Shown: positions 1-5,858 of the stretch, piece after piece
Numbering within the stretch: position 1 is the first letter of the stretch
Layout of the letters: each line of letters starts with the position of its first letter
NCBI GenBank assembly: GCA_016780435.1
Contig: JADHLU010000037.1
Span: forward strand, 1 to 7,875
Direction of reading: 5' to 3'
Source: Flavobacteriaceae bacterium
Lineage (GTDB): Bacteria; Bacteroidota; Bacteroidia; Flavobacteriales; Flavobacteriaceae
DNA: 7,875 nt
The notes under the pieces: generated by a model
Database searches by the model: none
What the model saw: the letters and a program-made list of their open reading frames with translations, nothing else
Told to the model about the DNA's origin: nothing
Translations under genes and position numbers: made by a program

Positions 1-520
1 GACGGTCTCCAATAACGAGCTCTCTTTGGCCTCTTCCGACTGGAATCATGGCGTCAATCGACTTGATTCCCGTTTGAAGCGGCTCGTTAACCGGTTGACG
101 GTAAATAACACCAGGTGCTTTACGCTCAAGCGGCATCTCGTATAAGTGGCCTTCAATCGCTCCTTTTCCGTCAATTGGATTTCCGAGCGTGTCTAAAACA
201 CGCCCGACTACTCCTTCACCTACTTTAAGGGAGGCGATGCGCTGAGTTCGTTTTACTATAGAACCTTCTCCAACTACTTTTGAGTGGCCCAATAGCACGA
301 CTCCAACGTTGTCTTCTTCAAGGTTAAGAACGATTCCCTCTAATCCGCCATCGAACTCAACCAACTCTCCGTACTGGGCATTAGAAAGACCGTAAACACG
401 GGCAATACCATCACCCACGGCCAATACCGTTCCTACCTCGTCTAGTGAAGCGCTCGAATCGAAGCCCTCTATTTGTTTTTTTAGAATCGCTGATACTTCA
501 GCTGCTTTAAGGTCTGACAT
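1..520 (-). CDS. atpA: ATP synthase F1 subunit alpha, 5' part only
   Basis: This is the N-terminal 173 residues of the alpha subunit, the mostly non-catalytic nucleotide-binding subunit of the F1 head on the cytoplasmic side. The protein begins [17 protein letters not shown]. It then shows the beta-barrel domain typical of alpha (residues about 25-95, with [11 protein letters not shown] and GELVEFDGG) and the start of the nucleotide-binding domain, including [20 protein letters not shown] and QRELVIGDR. The window edge cuts the gene just before the Walker A loop, which in alpha subunits normally continues GDRQTGKT. The ATG lies one base after the atpH stop codon, so translation is probably coupled to atpH. 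No frameshift or stop is visible in the part present. The identification is secure; the rest of the gene is outside the window. Confidence 0.98.
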   Translation of the reverse strand, partial: MSDLKAAEVSAILKKQIEGFDSSASLDEVGTVLAVGDGIARVYGLSNAQYGELVEFDGGLEGIVLNLEEDNVGVVLLGHSKVVGEGSIVKRTQRIASLKVGEGVVGRVLDTLGNPIDGKGAIEGHLYEMPLERKAPGVIYRQPVNEPLQTGIKSIDAMIPVGRGQRELVIGDR

Positions 521-521
521 G

Positions 522-1064
522 TTATAGACTGTTTGAAAATTCTTTTTTTACACGTTTAATTTTTCCGGCTACGCTTGCGTCGTAAAGCAAGTCGTCGAGC
601 TTCAGTACGAATCCGCCTATAAGCTCAGGATCTAGCTCAACCTTGAGAATTACATTGGCGTATCCCTGTTCTTTTAACAGGTTGAGCACGGTCTTTTCTA
701 AGGCATCTTGCTGATCTGCCGATGCGATCACCAAGGTTACTCGCACCTGACCTCTGTGCTTGGCAAGCAGGCCAACGAAGCGCTCGGCTATGTCGTCAAG
801 CAATTCAAGTCGGTCGTTTTCTGAAAGCACTCTGATGAGGTCTTTGGTCGCTTCGCTGAGGTCTTTGAACAGTTCGTCAAGAATAGACTTCTTGAGAATT
901 GGACTGGTCATGGGGTTTTCAAGCACCCCAGAAAGTTCTTTAGAGGCAGCTACGGTTTCTTGAATGGCAAGCATGTCGGCAGCAGCCCGATCTAAACTGT
1001 TTCGATCGTTTGCCACTTCCAAATACGCTTTGGCATACCGTATAGATGCTCTGGATTGTTTCAT
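522..1064 (-). CDS. atpH: ATP synthase F1 subunit delta (OSCP-type)
   Basis: This 180-residue protein is the delta subunit, which sits on top of the F1 head and joins it to the peripheral stalk formed by subunit b. The N-terminal helical domain opens with the family signature [15 protein letters not shown] (residues about 4-18). The C-terminal part carries the other conserved block, [17 protein letters not shown] (about 142-158), followed by a basic tail of the type [13 protein letters not shown]. Its length is normal for the family. The ATG is only 6 nt after the atpF stop codon, and the next gene, atpA, starts one base after its own stop, so it lies inside a tightly packed operon. No Shine-Dalgarno is evident, as is common in Bacteroidota. 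Nothing looks broken. Confidence 0.96.
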   Translation of the reverse strand: MKQSRASIRYAKAYLEVANDRNSLDRAAADMLAIQETVAASKELSGVLENPMTSPILKKSILDELFKDLSEATKDLIRVLSENDRLELLDDIAERFVGLLAKHRGQVRVTLVIASADQQDALEKTVLNLLKEQGYANVILKVELDPELIGGFVLKLDDLLYDASVAGKIKRVKKEFSNSL

Positions 1065-1070
1065 CAGTGA

Positions 1071-1574
1071 TTAAGACTTAAGAGAAACCTCTTTGAGTAA
1101 TTTTTCAATATGATCGGCATTCTTTGAAGCTGACGATAGCTCGTCTTTCAAAATTTTCTCTGCCAGGGCCACAGACAACTGCGCCGCTTCTCTTTTGATT
1201 TGGGCTAAGGCCTCTTTCTTTTCAAGCTCGATAGACACTTTTGCCTTGGCAATGATCTTTGCGCTTTCTTCTTGAGCCGCCTCTTCAGCATCTGCAATCA
1301 GCTTGGCTTTGGTATCTCTAGCCTCTTTCATGAGCTGCTCGCGCTCTTCTCTAGCCTCTTTCATGAGCTGCTCGTTGGCAGATGAAATATTCTGCATTTC
1401 AGCTTTAGCTAGCTCAGCAGACTCTAGGGCCTTTTTAATTCCCTCTTCTCTTTCGTCAAGTGAAGATACTATAGGCTTCCACGCAAACTTCACCATTATA
1501 AAAATCACGACGAGCATCAAGATGCTCTGCATGATAAACAAGCCTGGAGAAAAATCGTTTATTAACTGTTCCAT
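1071..1574 (-). CDS. atpF: ATP synthase Fo subunit b
   Basis: This 167-residue protein is the peripheral-stalk (stator) subunit b. A single membrane helix lies at about residues 12-30. It is followed by the characteristic KFAWKPIVSSLDEREEGIKKAL segment (29-50, quoted here only as a landmark), where the family usually has F-x-W-KPI and DxR. The remainder is a long, highly charged coiled coil ending at a short C-terminal domain that should contact delta. Residues 68-78 (EQLMKEAREER) and 79-89 (EQLMKEARDTK) are an 11-residue tandem repeat that is nearly identical in DNA as well. Length is normal for a bacterial b subunit. The ATG at 1574 follows a strong hairpin after atpE by 20 nt, and no Shine-Dalgarno is seen. 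Only one b-type gene is present in the window. Confidence 0.96.
   Translation of the reverse strand: MEQLINDFSPGLFIMQSILMLVVIFIMVKFAWKPIVSSLDEREEGIKKALESAELAKAEMQNISSANEQLMKEAREEREQLMKEARDTKAKLIADAEEAAQEESAKIIAKAKVSIELEKKEALAQIKREAAQLSVALAEKILKDELSSASKNADHIEKLLKEVSLKS
1315..1374 (-). repeat. 33-bp-period direct repeat inside atpF
   Basis: A 27-bp stretch at 1315-1341 is repeated exactly at 1348-1374, giving a period of 33 bp. In protein it gives two consecutive 11-residue units starting EQLMKEAR. Hendecad (11-residue) periodicity is known for the right-handed coiled coil of subunit b, so the protein repeat fits the stalk. The perfect identity of the DNA is more than the amino-acid pattern requires. 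Confidence 0.85.
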
Positions 1575-1594
1575 AGTTTAATGCTTTTTGATAG

Positions 1595-1629
1595 GCTAAA
1601 GGGCGCAGCCAACCGCTGCGCCCTTTAGC
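1595..1629 (-). promoter_or_regulatory. Perfect 15-bp hairpin between atpE and atpF
   Basis: The arms are GCTAAAGGGCGCAGC (1595-1609) and GCTGCGCCCTTTAGC (1615-1629), exact reverse complements around a 5-nt loop. In the operon transcript the hairpin starts 15 nt after the atpE stop and ends 20 nt before the atpF start. The operon strand has no U-run after the stem (it continues CTATCAAAAAGC), so it is a poor intrinsic terminator for atpE. On the plus strand the stem is followed by TTCTCTTTTT, so it could terminate antisense transcription. The likeliest roles, by inference, are 3'-end protection of the upstream atpE message, a processing site, or partial termination that gives more subunit c than b. 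Confidence 0.85.
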
Positions 1630-1644
1630 TTCTCTTTTTAAGGT

Positions 1645-1863
<219 letters not shown>

Positions 1864-1876
1864 TTAATTAGCGTTT

Positions 1877-3019
1877 CTAGTGGTGATCGTGTTCTTGAAC
1901 GGCCATACCTATAAACAATGCCGAAAGCATGGTAAAGATATAGGCCTGCAAAAACGCCACTAGTAATTCTATAAGTGTTAAAAAGAACGACAGGGCAAAA
2001 GAGAGGGCGGTAGCGCCAACCACTCCCATGCTGCTCTTCATAATAATTGCAATTGAAATTAGGCTCATTACCACGATGTGTCCGGCAGAAATATTGGCGA
2101 ACAAACGAATCATCAGCGAAAAGGGCTTGGTTATGGTTCCCAAAAGTTCAATAGGAGCCAAAATCACCTTCATTGGAGCCGGAACTCCGGGCATCCAGAA
2201 GATGTGCTTCCAGTAGTCTTTATTTCCGCTAAACTGCGTTATGACGTAGGTGAACAAGGCCAGGGTGAAGGTCACCGCAAGTTGACCCGTAATGTTAAAT
2301 CCTAGCGGGGTAAGCCCCAAAAGGTTCGAAGCCCAAATGAAGAAAAACACCGTTAACAAGAAACCCGTAAAACGCTTGTAGTGCTTCTCTCCGATGTTCG
2401 GTCTGGCGATCTCGTCTCTTACATAGAGCACTAAAGGTTCTAACACGCGGCCGAGGCCTACAGGAATAGAACGTTTTTTATACTGATTGGCCAGAGATCT
2501 AAAACCGAAAAGTAGCAACAACGAGACCAATAGAAATCCGAAGACGCTTTTGGTGATCGACAGGTCGAGCACGGCATGGGCGTTTTCTGGATGATGATCG
2601 GCATCGAAAGAAAGCTGATCTTCTCCTTGGTTGAGCTCGTATATTTTTTCGTGATACTTCACTAGAGAAACACCCTCTTTTTCAACTATGTAGTGGCCGC
2701 TGTCGTCGTGATGAAAGGCCGAAGACATAAAGGCACGCACCCCTTGTGAGGTATACACGATAACCGGAAGCGGAAATCCGAAGTGTTTGCGGTGGCCTTC
2801 TGAATCGTTGTATGAAAAGAGGTGAAAGTCGTGCGCATCTTTAATGTGATGCTCAATGTAAGCGGAGATTTTCTCTTGGGTGTCTATCGCCCCTTCTTCT
2901 TGTTGAGCAGGAGCATTGTCACCAAAATCGCTGGTGCCCGACGCCTGAAGAGTTAATGGCAAAAGGGCAATTAAAAAGGTGAAATAGAGTGCGGAAAAAG
3001 AACTGCTTCTTGGCTTCAT
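1877..3019 (-). CDS. atpB: ATP synthase Fo subunit a with long periplasmic N-terminal domain
   Basis: This 380-residue protein (counted from the ATG at 3019) is the stator channel subunit that passes protons to the c-ring. The first ~26 residues look like a signal peptide (basic start, hydrophobic run, likely cleavage near LQA-SG). Residues about 27-150 form a His-rich extracytoplasmic domain with 13 histidines, and the membrane domain follows. The essential Arg305 lies in MIRLFANISAGH, with Gln358 in FLQAYIF. The E. coli Glu219/His245 pair appears swapped, as His314 and Glu351. The C-terminus is EHDHH. An in-frame TTG at 3034 would add five residues, but that stretch contains the Shine-Dalgarno AAAGGAG five nt before the ATG, so the ATG is preferred. 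The extension is long compared with the ~270 residues of E. coli subunit a but matches what I recall of Bacteroidota homologues. Confidence 0.95.
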   Translation of the reverse strand: MKPRSSSFSALYFTFLIALLPLTLQASGTSDFGDNAPAQQEEGAIDTQEKISAYIEHHIKDAHDFHLFSYNDSEGHRKHFGFPLPVIVYTSQGVRAFMSSAFHHDDSGHYIVEKEGVSLVKYHEKIYELNQGEDQLSFDADHHPENAHAVLDLSITKSVFGFLLVSLLLLFGFRSLANQYKKRSIPVGLGRVLEPLVLYVRDEIARPNIGEKHYKRFTGFLLTVFFFIWASNLLGLTPLGFNITGQLAVTFTLALFTYVITQFSGNKDYWKHIFWMPGVPAPMKVILAPIELLGTITKPFSLMIRLFANISAGHIVVMSLISIAIIMKSSMGVVGATALSFALSFFLTLIELLVAFLQAYIFTMLSALFIGMAVQEHDHH

Positions 3020-3024
3020 TAAAA

Positions 3025-3031
3025 CTCCTTT
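3025..3031 (-). promoter_or_regulatory. Shine-Dalgarno of atpB that fixes its start
   Basis: The minus strand reads AAAGGAG followed by TTTTA and then ATG at 3019, a spacing of 5 nt. This is the only clear Shine-Dalgarno I see before any gene here. It lies inside the 15-nt extension that a TTG start at 3034 would translate, which argues that the ATG at 3019 is the true start. Confidence 0.75.
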
Positions 3032-3058
3032 CAAGGGGAACTTTTGTTAAAATTTTGG

Positions 3059-3066
3059 CAAAGATA
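3059..3066 (-). promoter_or_regulatory. Bacteroidota-type -7 box before atpB
   Basis: The minus strand reads TATCTTTG, an exact match to the Bacteroidota consensus TAnnTTTG. It lies in the 101-nt gap between the small membrane gene and atpB. Transcription would start around 3050-3054, giving a leader of about 30-35 nt that contains the Shine-Dalgarno. I find no clean TTG -33 element; a T-rich stretch (GTTTTAG) lies about where it should be. It implies that the core atp genes can be transcribed separately from sprE and the small genes. Confidence 0.6.
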
Positions 3067-3120
3067 TACATAATCATTAACTAAAACAGCCCGTTAAGAA
3101 AGTTTTAGACCCCTGTATTT

Positions 3121-3408
3121 TTAGTCGTCTTTTACCAGCTTAATGACGGTCCAAACCTCAATGATCAGTCCCACAAAAAGAGGTAAAAGCGGCTCCGCCC
3201 GTTCAAACTTTGACAGCTGCTCTAAATCGGCCAAAAACTCATAAAAAAACAGCCCAAAAAATGCCATCTTGATAAGCATTGAGGCCATGTAAACGACCCC
3301 TAAGTGACTCATGTGTTTTCTTTTTTTAAGCCAGTAGAGTGTAAGCACGACTGCTGTCGTGGTTAGGGCAAAGAAGCCTATAAAAGCAGGCATAGACGCG
3401 GCTATCAT
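3121..3408 (-). CDS. Small three-helix membrane protein in the AtpI position
   Basis: This 95-residue protein is almost entirely membrane. Predicted helices are at about residues 8-28, 37-59 and 73-91, with a basic turn (KKRKH, 28-32) after helix 1 and a charged loop (about 61-72) between helices 2 and 3. Lys47 and Glu84 lie within predicted helices, possibly functional polar residues. The ATG overlaps the stop codon of the upstream gene (ATGA), a sign of translational coupling. Its place directly before atpB, after an AtpZ/AtpI-family gene, is where other bacteria carry atpI, so a role in Fo assembly or ion handling is a reasonable inference. It may belong to the Bacteroidota family I recall as DUF6168; that is from memory and unverified. 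No catalytic motif is visible. Confidence 0.8.
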   Translation of the reverse strand: MIAASMPAFIGFFALTTTAVVLTLYWLKKRKHMSHLGVVYMASMLIKMAFFGLFFYEFLADLEQLSKFERAEPLLPLFVGLIIEVWTVIKLVKDD

Positions 3409-3638
3409 GGATTGCTCTTTGAATCTCTAATCACTTGAATAATCACGAGCGCCATTGAAGCAAAAATTCCAAAAAGCGTGAGTGCGGGTTCTATCCAGGC
3501 GGCCTGATAGCGCTCTGCGGCCCATGATCCCGCATAATTGCACAGCGCTATGGTCAGTGCCATTTGCGCGGCAACCCCACTGTATTTGATAGCCTTGTTG
3601 TAGCGATTCTTTTTCAAAACAAGGGGTTTTTGGTCCAC
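3405..3638 (-). CDS. atpZ: AtpZ/AtpI-family ATP synthase accessory protein
   Basis: This protein of up to 77 residues has two predicted membrane helices (about 20-38 and 51-71) and the block YSGVAAQMALTI (19-30), which resembles the Y-[ST]-G-x-A-x-QM pattern of the AtpZ/AtpI (ATPase gene 1) family. Members are thought to help c-ring assembly or, with AtpI, to carry divalent cations in some bacteria; which applies here is unknown. The start is uncertain: the longest version begins with GTG at 3638, 25 nt inside the end of the sprE-like gene. A TTG at 3617 overlaps that gene's TGA stop as TTGA and would give 70 residues with basic N-terminus MKKNRYNK. No ATG is available before the first helix. 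Either way, translation appears coupled to the upstream gene, and the stop overlaps the next gene by 4 nt. Confidence 0.85.
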   Translation of the reverse strand: MDQKPLVLKKNRYNKAIKYSGVAAQMALTIALCNYAGSWAAERYQAAWIEPALTLFGIFASMALVIIQVIRDSKSNP

Positions 3639-5782
3639 TGAGCAGCCACGTAATCTTCTTGAGAGACAACCGCAACACGACTTGCGTTCAAAGCGGCGGC
3701 GTTGCGCTGGTAAAAAGCCTGGGCATACGCTTCACTAGAAAACCAGCCGACCACCAAATACGAAGATTGTCGGTCAAAGGGCTCAACAACAGCGCTTAAA
3801 TCGTAGTTCTGCTCACGGAGTTTTTGCGCCGAAATGGCTCTCCATTTTTCAAGGGTCTCATCGTCGGCATTAAATACTAGGGCATAGCGCTCGGGGCGAG
3901 CAATGGCTGCTTCATCGCCCTCTGCCAATTGAGCCAGCAACAAAGAGGCCTCTCGGTCGGCCCATGTATTTCTGAAAACCTGTTTGATTTCTTCTAATCG
4001 TTTAGCATATACCTCTAACCCAAACAAACGCGCCTCAACTCTAGCCGCAATTAATAAACTTTCAGGGCCAAGGGGTTGTCTTTGAGCGTAAGCTTTTTCG
4101 ACTAAGTCATAGGCCAAGTCGTCTTTGTTTTCAGAGAAAAGCTGTGCCAATTGACCCTCCAGCGCTTGATTTGGATTACTCGAATCGTCTAAATAAAGCG
4201 TGTAAATGCTGTTGGCGTGGCTGGCCAAAAGGGCTTCTTTATAGACTTCAGCCCCTTTGGTTTCTTCAAAGAGCGCACTTATTTGGTATAACCGAAAAAG
4301 TGCGGCGGCCTTAGTCTCGTCAGAAAAATCGCCTGATAAGAAAGGCGTTAAAAGCGACTTGGCCCCTTGAAGGTCATTAAAGTCATAGGCTAAAAGACTA
4401 ACCGCTTCAAATGTCAGATCCACATTTTCGTTTAATCGCTCTTCCCTGTTGAGAGCTGATTTTGAGCGCTCAACCCGTTTCTTTTCGGCAGTCGGCATAA
4501 GGGTTAAAATCTCATCTAGGCCCCCACTTACTAGGCCTGTTTGTTCTGCAAGCACACTGTCTATATCTTTAAGTGCGGCGGTCAATTCTAGGTAGGTCTT
4601 GAGTTTCTGATGAATCGCTCTAGACGCCTTTGGCTGCCTTAATTGCTTATCTGCAAAGCCTACTGCCAAGGTGTCGTAATAGGCAAATGACAGTGGATAG
4701 TCTTTTCGGTTTAAGAAGTGTTGAGCAAGGTAGTCGAAGTTAAGGGCTCTTACTCTATCGGAAGCAATGGCATTGGAGCTTTCAAAAGCAGAAACGGCCA
4801 AACTATCTAAGTATTTGGCGCGGTTTTTATCCGTTTTAGTCGATGCATGTGACAGCAGCCATCTGCCTCGGTCGTGATCAACATAGAACCGCTGATCGTA
4901 GTTGTTCCAACGCTTTTCTATCTTGAAAAGGCGTTCAAAATAGGTGGTAGAATCGGCAGAAGTAAGCTGCGCTAATCGCAGTTGGGCTAAGATGCGAAAC
5001 CGCGCCTTATCGTATCCCGCTTTCTTTGACAAAAACGTATATAGGCCTTGGGCCTTTGTGCTATTGCCCATGGCTTCGTATTGTTGCGCTAGGGCATAAA
5101 CGGCTCGCATGGGGTACTTATTCAGCAGTTTTTTGGCCGTTACCTGGTCCATTGCGGCTTCAAGTGAATCGGCTTGGTGATTTCGCAGAAGCTCTAGGGT
5201 CAACAGCCTGACATGTGGCGCAGAAGCTTTTGTGTTGTCGCTCTTTTCTATGGCAGCTAAGTCTCTTAGCGCTGATTTTGTCTCGCCAAGGTGATACCGT
5301 GATAGCGCAAGGCCCCAGTAGGCCTGTTCAAGATCGGTTCTAGTGGTGGCAATGCTTTTTGCCTTCTCAAATGCCTCTATCGCTTCAAAGCTGTTTCCCG
5401 CCAAAAGTCGTGCCTTACCGAGTAGATTGTAGGCGCGAGGAATATGCTTGTTGTACTCTTTGTTGTTGAGCGTGACACTGTGCTTTTGTACGGCCTTTAC
5501 GGCCTTATTCTCGGCGCGCTCTAGCAGGTCAAAAACACTGCTGTCTCTAGCTCCAGCCCTAAGAGAAGGGGCTATGAAAGACAGCGGTTGACCGTAGTCT
5601 TCTTCTAGGCCGTCAAGAGCGTTTAGTGCTTGCTCAAGCGCCTCTTCTCCGTGATAAAGCACGTTGTAGCGGGCGCTCAACTCGTGAGCAGCTGAGGCAT
5701 TTATTTTTGACGCACTGGCACAAGAAGAAATAACCGTCGCCAGTACTAAGACCCAATATATGGCTACTAATTTGCTGCGCAT
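3614..5782 (-). CDS. sprE: SprE/PorW-like TPR lipoprotein of the type 9 secretion system
   Basis: This 722-residue protein has a lipoprotein signal: a hydrophobic run at about residues 5-17 and the lipobox ISSC with the modified cysteine at Cys21. TPR-like helical repeats follow, clearest at about 117-145, 152-181 and 226-255. Two regions resemble SprE (Flavobacterium) and PorW (Porphyromonas) as I remember them: AENKAVKAVQKHSV (90-103) followed by AYNLLGKARLLAG, and the C-terminal block from residue 674 starting SYLVVGWFSSEAYA. SprE/PorW is needed for T9SS protein secretion and, in gliding species, for motility; it is thought to link the trans-envelope machine to the outer-membrane translocon. 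The length is somewhat less than I recall for SprE. A TAnnTTTG box sits 5 nt before the ATG, suggesting a leaderless mRNA. Its 3' end overlaps the AtpZ-family gene. Confidence 0.78.
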   Translation of the reverse strand: MRSKLVAIYWVLVLATVISSCASASKINASAAHELSARYNVLYHGEEALEQALNALDGLEEDYGQPLSFIAPSLRAGARDSSVFDLLERAENKAVKAVQKHSVTLNNKEYNKHIPRAYNLLGKARLLAGNSFEAIEAFEKAKSIATTRTDLEQAYWGLALSRYHLGETKSALRDLAAIEKSDNTKASAPHVRLLTLELLRNHQADSLEAAMDQVTAKKLLNKYPMRAVYALAQQYEAMGNSTKAQGLYTFLSKKAGYDKARFRILAQLRLAQLTSADSTTYFERLFKIEKRWNNYDQRFYVDHDRGRWLLSHASTKTDKNRAKYLDSLAVSAFESSNAIASDRVRALNFDYLAQHFLNRKDYPLSFAYYDTLAVGFADKQLRQPKASRAIHQKLKTYLELTAALKDIDSVLAEQTGLVSGGLDEILTLMPTAEKKRVERSKSALNREERLNENVDLTFEAVSLLAYDFNDLQGAKSLLTPFLSGDFSDETKAAALFRLYQISALFEETKGAEVYKEALLASHANSIYTLYLDDSSNPNQALEGQLAQLFSENKDDLAYDLVEKAYAQRQPLGPESLLIAARVEARLFGLEVYAKRLEEIKQVFRNTWADREASLLLAQLAEGDEAAIARPERYALVFNADDETLEKWRAISAQKLREQNYDLSAVVEPFDRQSSYLVVGWFSSEAYAQAFYQRNAAALNASRVAVVSQEDYVAAQWTKNPLF

Positions 5783-5787
5783 AGATT

Positions 5788-5795
5788 CAAAGGTA
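5788..5795 (-). promoter_or_regulatory. -7 box abutting the sprE start
   Basis: The minus strand reads TACCTTTG, an exact TAnnTTTG match, and is followed by AATCT and then the ATG at 5782. Transcription would begin at or within a few bases of the start codon, so the mRNA is probably leaderless. No clear -33 TTG element is seen at the usual distance. Confidence 0.6.
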
Positions 5796-5832
5796 ACCTG
5801 AGTTGATAGAATAATAAAACCGCTGCAGTTTG

Positions 5833-5840
5833 TACTTTTG
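5833..5840 (+). promoter_or_regulatory. -7 box of the PaaE-like gene
   Basis: TACTTTTG matches TAnnTTTG exactly. It ends 18 nt before the ATG at 5859, giving a very short leader of about 10-14 nt. It is divergent from the sprE promoter, with the two -7 boxes 37 nt apart. A TTG at 5803-5805 is too far upstream (27 nt) to be a convincing -33 element. Confidence 0.6.
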
Positions 5841-5843
5841 CAT

Positions 5844-5855
5844 CTAAAATTTTAG
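5844..5855. promoter_or_regulatory. 12-bp palindrome CTAAAATTTTAG at the start of the PaaE-like transcript
   Basis: A perfect palindrome lies between the -7 box and the ATG of the oxidoreductase gene, covering the expected transcription start. This is where a repressor would sit. AT-rich palindromes of this length can arise by chance, so operator function is only a suggestion. Confidence 0.35.
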
Positions 5856-5858
5856 CAG

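Noticed and set aside
830..872. Short repeat tgaggtctttg within atpH.
   Set aside because: It is 11 bp, occurs twice, and encodes two KDL segments in different contexts; chance is enough to explain it.
1303..1581. 92-codon open frame on the plus strand opposite atpF.
   Set aside because: It is a Ser-rich reverse-frame shadow of the coiled-coil gene, with no motif of its own.
1595..1629. Calling the atpE-atpF hairpin a simple intrinsic terminator of the operon.
   Set aside because: The operon strand lacks a U-run after the stem, and atpF, atpH and atpA follow with no other promoter seen.
3427..3678. Alternative 83-codon frame overlapping the sprE end and the AtpZ-family gene.
   Set aside because: It is a different frame from the recognisable AtpZ sequence, has no membrane pattern or family motif, and would exclude neither neighbour.
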